From the NCBI GenBank assembly GCA_023426265.1, contig JAFABA010000030.1, positions 1 to 10,300 of the forward strand: DNA of 10,300 bases, in the 5' to 3' direction. Below are positions 7,139-10,300 of this stretch, piece by piece. This stretch comes from Bacillota bacterium. Its GTDB lineage: Bacteria > Bacillota > Clostridia > Christensenellales > CAG-138. Numbering within the stretch: position 1 is the first letter of the stretch; each line of letters begins with the position of its first letter. The notes under the pieces were generated by a model. The model was not told the DNA's origin. It searched no databases and worked only from the letters and a program-made list of their open reading frames with translations. A program made the position numbers and the translations under genes.

Positions 7139-7849
7139 ATGTTAAAAGACTTTGTACTGAAACCGCCGTTTTTTGAAATTGGACCCAAATCCTATCTGCA
7201 TGGCGACGATGTGTTGAAACTTGCGCTCGCCGCGGATGCTGCCGCTAAGAAATACGATGTTGATATCATCTTTACCACGCCTGTAGTAGATATTCGGCGT
7301 GTGGCAGAGCATGTTAAGCGTATCTTTGTTTTCGCGCCGCATATGGATCCTATCACTCCGGGCAGAGGGCTGGCGGATACGTTGCCGGAGTCGCTTCTTG
7401 CAGCCGGCGCGCACGGGGTAATGCTCAATCATTGTGAAAAGCCCATATCGCTGGCAGCCCTTAATCAAACCATCCGCCGCGCTGATGAAGTAGGGCTGGC
7501 AACCATCGTCTGCACCGATTCAATTCGTGAGGCCGCTGCGGTGGCGTATCTGGCGCCGAATATTATAGTAGCTGAACCTGTCGAGCTGATCGGGACAGGC
7601 AAGACCAGCGGCATGGACTATGTCAGGGCATCTATCGATGCGGTAAAGCGCGTCAATCCCGATATCTATGTGCTGCAGGGCGCCGGCATCAGCAATGGGC
7701 AGGATGTATACCGCGTGATATTCGCCGGCGCAGAGGCGACTGGCTCGTCGAGCGGCATCGTGAAGGCAAACGATCGAGCGGCTATGATCGACGAGATGAT
7801 CGGTTCGGTCCGCCGCGCATGGGACGACAGGCTCGCACCAAATAAATAA
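7139..7849 (+). CDS. Archaeal-type triosephosphate isomerase homologue
   Basis: TIM-barrel isomerase of 236 aa, close to the short archaeal-type TpiA rather than the roughly 250-aa bacterial form. The three catalytic residues of the family can be placed: Lys17 in GPKSYLHG, His68 in FAPHMDPI, and Glu146 in AEPVELIGTG. The MLNHCEKP segment (95-102) matches the archaeal MLNHSE motif, and the C-terminal GAEATGSSSGIVKA (about 197-210) is the phosphate-binding glycine loop. Start ATG 7139 has AAGGAG eight bases upstream. Inside a sugar operon it may isomerise a related aldose/ketose phosphate (for example a tetrose phosphate) instead of serving glycolysis; TIM-like isomerases with such jobs are known in tetritol pathways. 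The fold assignment is firm, the substrate is not. Confidence 0.9.
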   Translation: MLKDFVLKPPFFEIGPKSYLHGDDVLKLALAADAAAKKYDVDIIFTTPVVDIRRVAEHVKRIFVFAPHMDPITPGRGLADTLPESLLAAGAHGVMLNHCEKPISLAALNQTIRRADEVGLATIVCTDSIREAAAVAYLAPNIIVAEPVELIGTGKTSGMDYVRASIDAVKRVNPDIYVLQGAGISNGQDVYRVIFAGAEATGSSSGIVKANDRAAMIDEMIGSVRRAWDDRLAPNK

Positions 7850-7877
7850 TATGCAATACAAACAACAGGAGGTACAT

Positions 7878-8498
7878 ATGGAATTCAAGGTTTATCAGAA
7901 GGAACTGACACTGCAGTCCAGGGGCTGGATCCCCACGTTTCATGATGTGAGTAAGGAAGTGATGGAGATCGTTGCAGCATCCGGCGTCAAAAACGGCACG
8001 TGCTGCATTGCATCCCATCATACGACGTGTTCTGTGATGATCCAGGAGTGCTCGCATGATATTGACTCGTTCGATTTAGAGTACCTGCAGCATGACCTGT
8101 TGGATATTATGCGTAAAATGGTTCCCGATTTTGCCGAGGAGCATCAATATCGTCACCCCGGACCAATCCATCTGCAGTTCGGCCGCTATGTCAACGAACC
8201 TGGCGATTTTACCAGCATGAATACTGACGGCCATTTACGGAGCGTATTCTTCGGCCGCAGCGAGACGATGACGATTAAGGACGGCGTTCTGGACGGCGGC
8301 GAGTTTGCGCATGTTTATTTCATTGACTGGGACCACGTCCGTGCCCGCAGCCGCCAGCTCAACGTTACCGTTATGGGGACGACCGAAGATGTAGAGGACC
8401 GCAAATGGAATAACGGGGAAGCGATCAACACCCTCCGTAAATACACCCAGGAAGAGAAATCCAATATGGAGCAGTTTACTCTGCAGCAAAAGAGGTAG
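7878..8498 (+). CDS. YjbQ/UPF0047-family protein, long form
   Basis: Protein of 206 aa with the UPF0047 core: ASHHTTCSVMIQE at residues 45-57, the acidic HDIDSFDLEYL stretch at 60-70, YRHPGP at 91-96, HLRSVFFGRSETMTIKDG at 119-136 and a C-terminal strand QLNVTVMG. Family members are about 135-140 aa. This one has an extra loop around residues 97-114 between YRH and the second histidine segment, and a hydrophilic tail of about 38 residues after VMG. YjbQ of E. coli has weak thiamine-phosphate synthase activity, but the true role of the family is unsettled. The start is ATG 7878, with AGGAGGT (7867-7873) four bases upstream; the frame is open to an ATG at 7851 that lacks such a site. It follows the TIM gene by 28 bp and shares its promoter. 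Confidence 0.87.
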   Translation: MEFKVYQKELTLQSRGWIPTFHDVSKEVMEIVAASGVKNGTCCIASHHTTCSVMIQECSHDIDSFDLEYLQHDLLDIMRKMVPDFAEEHQYRHPGPIHLQFGRYVNEPGDFTSMNTDGHLRSVFFGRSETMTIKDGVLDGGEFAHVYFIDWDHVRARSRQLNVTVMGTTEDVEDRKWNNGEAINTLRKYTQEEKSNMEQFTLQQKR

Positions 8499-8502
8499 TT
8501 TC

Positions 8503-8520
8503 AAAGAAGCATGCTTCTTT
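8503..8520. repeat. 18-bp perfect palindrome after yjbQ
   Basis: AAAGAAGCATGCTTCTTT is self-complementary over all 18 bases, starting 5 bp after the yjbQ stop and followed by TCTG. As RNA it could form a hairpin ending in a U-rich arm, so it may act as a terminator or an mRNA 3'-end stabiliser. Confidence 0.55.
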
Positions 8521-8540
8521 TCTGCAATCTAAACGGCCAA

Positions 8541-8568
8541 CAGAGGACGGGTTCCCTCCCGTCCTCTG
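8541..8568 (+). terminator. Strong GC-rich hairpin, probable terminator or 3'-end stabiliser
   Basis: CAGAGGACGGG (8541-8551) and CCCGTCCTCTG (8558-8568) form a perfect 11-bp stem with a TTCCCT loop. No T-run follows (CTGTATACTC), so it is not a textbook intrinsic terminator. Position, directly after the TIM-yjbQ operon, still favours a role at the 3' end of that transcript. Confidence 0.6.
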
Positions 8569-8605
8569 CTGTATACTCATTTCAAGCTATGTGTAAACAA
8601 CATTC

Positions 8606-8619
8606 CGAAAATATTTTCG
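8606..8619. promoter_or_regulatory. Operator-like palindrome, upstream copy
   Basis: CGAAAATATTTTCG is a perfect 14-bp palindrome lying 11 bp before the -35 box of the CUT2 promoter. A near-identical site with the same arm spacing occurs at 8682-8695. Confidence 0.6.
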
Positions 8620-8629
8620 TTATTTTTTG

Positions 8630-8658
8630 TTGACCGATCGCCTATACACGCCTATATT
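8630..8658 (+). promoter_or_regulatory. Promoter of the CUT2 ABC transporter operon
   Basis: TTGACC (8630-8635), a spacer of exactly 17 bp, then TATATT (8653-8658): five of six consensus bases in each box. Transcription would start near 8665, giving a leader of about 130 nt before the permease start at 8798. That leader contains a small GGTGC/GCACC hairpin at 8740-8754 followed by TTTCTT, whose role is unclear. Confidence 0.72.
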
Positions 8659-8681
8659 ATCAATATCGGGTCATGCGCAAT

Positions 8682-8700
8682 CGAAAATAATTTCGAAAAT
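8682..8700. promoter_or_regulatory. Operator-like repeat, downstream copy
   Basis: CGAAAATAATTTCG (8682-8695) has the same CGAAA-N4-TTTCG plan as the site at 8606-8619. It continues into another CGAAAAT half-site (8694-8700), 12 bp after the first. It lies just downstream of the predicted transcription start, and its centre is 76 bp from that of the upstream copy. Confidence 0.58.
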
Positions 8701-8797
8701 CTCAGTATTATTTATCAATATTACTCAAAAGTTTCGCTCGGTGCGGAAAGCACCTTTCTTGAATGCATCTGCTAATTTTGGAGGAAATATTAAAGTC

Positions 8798-9790
8798 ATG
8801 CAAAAGAAAAACACCATGAGGGCATTGCTCGAAAAATTTGTGGACGTTCGTGAAGCCGGCGTTCTGATGCCTCTGCTGTTGGCCGTGGTCCTGTTTTCGG
8901 TCAACAGCGATAAATTCTTTACCGTCAGCAATATGTCCAACGTCATGCGTACCGCTGCGTTTACCATCATTACCTCCATTGGCCAGGCATTTCTGATTAT
9001 CGCGGGAAGCTGGGATATTTCGGTAGGGGCTGTTTTTTCCCTTGGTGGTGTCACGGCCGCGGCCCTCATGGCATACTACAATTTGCCCATCTGGATTGCT
9101 GTAGTACTTGCGCTGGCCATAGGCGGGTTATTTGGAGCATTCAACGGGTTTCTTGTCCAGGTGATTAAGCTTCCTCCCTTCATCGCTACGATGGGCAGTA
9201 TGTACGCCGCGCGCGGCCTGTGTACGGGCTATACCAAGGGCGTCTCCATATATCCTCTGCCGGAGCAGTTCCTCACAGTAGGCCAAAAAGGAATCTCGAT
9301 CGGCAATTACGAGTTGCCGTATGTAGTGGTGATTGCGATCGTGATGGCAATCATTGCGGGATTCATTCTGCGGTATACCACCTATGGCCGGAAGCTTTTT
9401 GCGGCCGGCGGAAACGGAGAGGCCGCCCGGCTTTCCGGCATTCCAACAGTGAAAATTCGGTTTTCTGCGTTCGTTCTCACCGGAATACTCGCGGCCCTCA
9501 CCGGCGTACTCATGGCATCACGCGTTGGGTCCGCGCAGCCCAATATCGGTTCCGGTTTTGAGATGACCGTTGTTGCCGCGTGTGTCATCGGCGGTATCAG
9601 CATGGACGGCGGCGCCGGTTCCATCATTGGAGTTGTGATGGGCTCCTTCTTCATGGCCATGATCAGCAACGGCATGACGCTCGTTAAGATCGACGCCTAT
9701 TGGCAGCAGCTGGTCATCGGGCTTGTGCTGATATTCGCCTGCTCCCTCGAATATGTCCGCAACCGCATTCGTGCCAGCCTGAACATCTGA
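8798..9790 (+). CDS. CUT2 sugar ABC transporter permease (RbsC/XylH type)
   Basis: Membrane subunit of a ribose/xylose-type importer, 330 aa and about 8-10 hydrophobic helices. Family marks visible: IIAGSWDISVGAVFSLGG at residues 67-84 (the G-x-DLSVG motif), LPPFIATMGSMYAARG at 125-140, the ATPase-contacting loop YGRKLFAAGGNGEAARLSGI at 196-215, and the GFEMTVVAACVIGGIS plus DGGAGS stretch at 253-274. The start is ATG 8798, preceded by TTGGAGGA (8778-8785) about 13 nt upstream, a little far. The frame is open back to 8627, but that stretch holds the promoter and operators and does not look like protein. It is followed, with almost no gap, by its ATPase gene. Confidence 0.93.
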   Translation: MQKKNTMRALLEKFVDVREAGVLMPLLLAVVLFSVNSDKFFTVSNMSNVMRTAAFTIITSIGQAFLIIAGSWDISVGAVFSLGGVTAAALMAYYNLPIWIAVVLALAIGGLFGAFNGFLVQVIKLPPFIATMGSMYAARGLCTGYTKGVSIYPLPEQFLTVGQKGISIGNYELPYVVVIAIVMAIIAGFILRYTTYGRKLFAAGGNGEAARLSGIPTVKIRFSAFVLTGILAALTGVLMASRVGSAQPNIGSGFEMTVVAACVIGGISMDGGAGSIIGVVMGSFFMAMISNGMTLVKIDAYWQQLVIGLVLIFACSLEYVRNRIRASLNI

Positions 9791-9800
9791 GGAGGTACGT

Positions 9801-10300
9801 ATGGAACAAAAGATCATTCTCGAAATGAGAGGGGTTACCAAATCATTTGGTGCCACAAGGGCGTTAAAGAATGTCTCTATTGATTTGATGGAGAAGGAGA
9901 TACTGGCCATTTGCGGCGAGAACGGCGCGGGCAAATCCACCTTGATGAAAGTGCTCAGCGGTTCCTATGCCCATAATACCTACGAAGGAGACATCTGGGT
10001 CAGCGGTAAAAAGTGCACGTTCCGTAGTCCGGCGGATTCCTCCGCAACAGGCATCGAAATGATCCATCAGGAAATCAGCGTCCATCTCGACCTGTCGGTG
10101 GCGGAAAATATTTTCCTTGGCCGTGTCCCCACAAAACATGGAATCGTCCAGTGGGCGGCTATGCGGGAAGAGGCGCAGAAGTATGTCGCAATGGTCGGGC
10201 TGCATGTTCCCGTCACCACGCGCCTGCGCGATCTTAGTGCATCCCAGTGCCAGATGGTTTCCATTGCGCGCGCACTTTCACGCAACCCCAAGATACTTGT
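9801..10300 (+). CDS. CUT2 sugar ABC transporter ATP-binding protein (XylG/RbsA type), 3' partial
   Basis: N-terminal third of a double-cassette sugar ATPase (full family length about 500 aa); 166 codons are visible before the right edge. Walker A is GENGAGKST (residues 39-47), the Q-loop glutamine is in EMIHQEISV (Q90), followed by LSVAENIFLGR, and the ABC signature position reads LSASQCQMVSIARAL (145-159). The NTYEGDIWVSGK stretch after the first SGSY resembles XylG/GguA-type ATPases more than RbsA. Start ATG 9801 has GGAGGT (9791-9796) four bases upstream, only 10 bp after the permease stop, so the two are co-translated. The periplasmic/lipoprotein sugar-binding subunit is not seen and may follow beyond the edge. 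Confidence 0.93.
   Translation, partial: MEQKIILEMRGVTKSFGATRALKNVSIDLMEKEILAICGENGAGKSTLMKVLSGSYAHNTYEGDIWVSGKKCTFRSPADSSATGIEMIHQEISVHLDLSVAENIFLGRVPTKHGIVQWAAMREEAQKYVAMVGLHVPVTTRLRDLSASQCQMVSIARALSRNPKIL

Noticed and set aside
8590..8605. TGTAAACAACATTCCG as a CcpA catabolite-response site.
   Set aside because: It lacks the central CG and the symmetric right half of the cre consensus.
8627..8797. A 57-residue N-terminal extension of the CUT2 permease.
   Set aside because: The stretch contains a good promoter and operator repeats, and RbsC-type permeases begin close to MQKKNTMRALLEKF, which has a ribosome site upstream.
1..10300. CRISPR arrays, tRNA or rRNA genes, transposases, defence genes and phage genes.
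   Set aside because: No spaced direct repeats, tRNA-like folds or such protein motifs were seen by eye; the region is fully accounted for by sugar-use genes.

Overview
The window looks like a carbohydrate-utilisation region from a Firmicutes/Clostridia-type bacterium. The support is strong AGGAGG-like ribosome sites, tightly packed operons, AT-rich intergenic promoters of the TTGACA/TATAAT kind, a DUF624 (YesL-like) membrane gene behind two CUT1 permeases, and a DeoR regulator. The species cannot be fixed from the sequence; a Christensenellales-like or related Clostridia origin is only a guess.

Layout. (1) Positions 1-2555, plus strand: the end of an operon with two CUT1 (MalF/MalG or UgpA/UgpE type) sugar ABC permeases and a DUF624 protein. 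The first gene is cut by the left edge, and the binding protein must lie outside the window. (2) Positions 2665-6998, minus strand, read from right to left: a decayed ribulose-phosphate 3-epimerase relic, a SIS-domain phosphosugar isomerase, a DeoR-family repressor, an MFS transporter and an FGGY carbohydrate kinase. (3) Positions 7020-7138: a divergent, AT-rich promoter region with facing promoters and two palindromic candidate operators. (4) Positions 7139-8498, plus strand: an archaeal-type triosephosphate isomerase homologue and a long YjbQ/UPF0047 protein. (5) Positions 8499-8797: a non-coding stretch with a perfect palindrome, a strong hairpin, a good promoter and two matching 14-bp operator-like sites on either side of it. 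(6) Position 8798 to the right edge: a CUT2 (RbsC/XylH type) permease and the start of its ATPase (RbsA/XylG type).

How the genes may work together (inference). Regions 2-6 look like one inducible sugar or polyol catabolic locus. Substrate enters by the MFS carrier and/or the CUT2 ABC importer, the FGGY kinase phosphorylates it, and SIS and TIM-fold isomerases act on the sugar phosphate, all controlled by the DeoR repressor and by whatever binds the operators near 8600-8700. The substrate cannot be named. Catabolic gene sets joining an FGGY kinase, a TIM-like isomerase and an isomerase/epimerase are known for tetritols and pentoses, so a C4 or C5 sugar/polyol is a reasonable first guess.

The most notable things are the epimerase relic, which creates a misleading fused reading frame with the SIS gene; the paired operators around the CUT2 promoter; and the archaeal-type TIM next to a long YjbQ protein inside a sugar locus.
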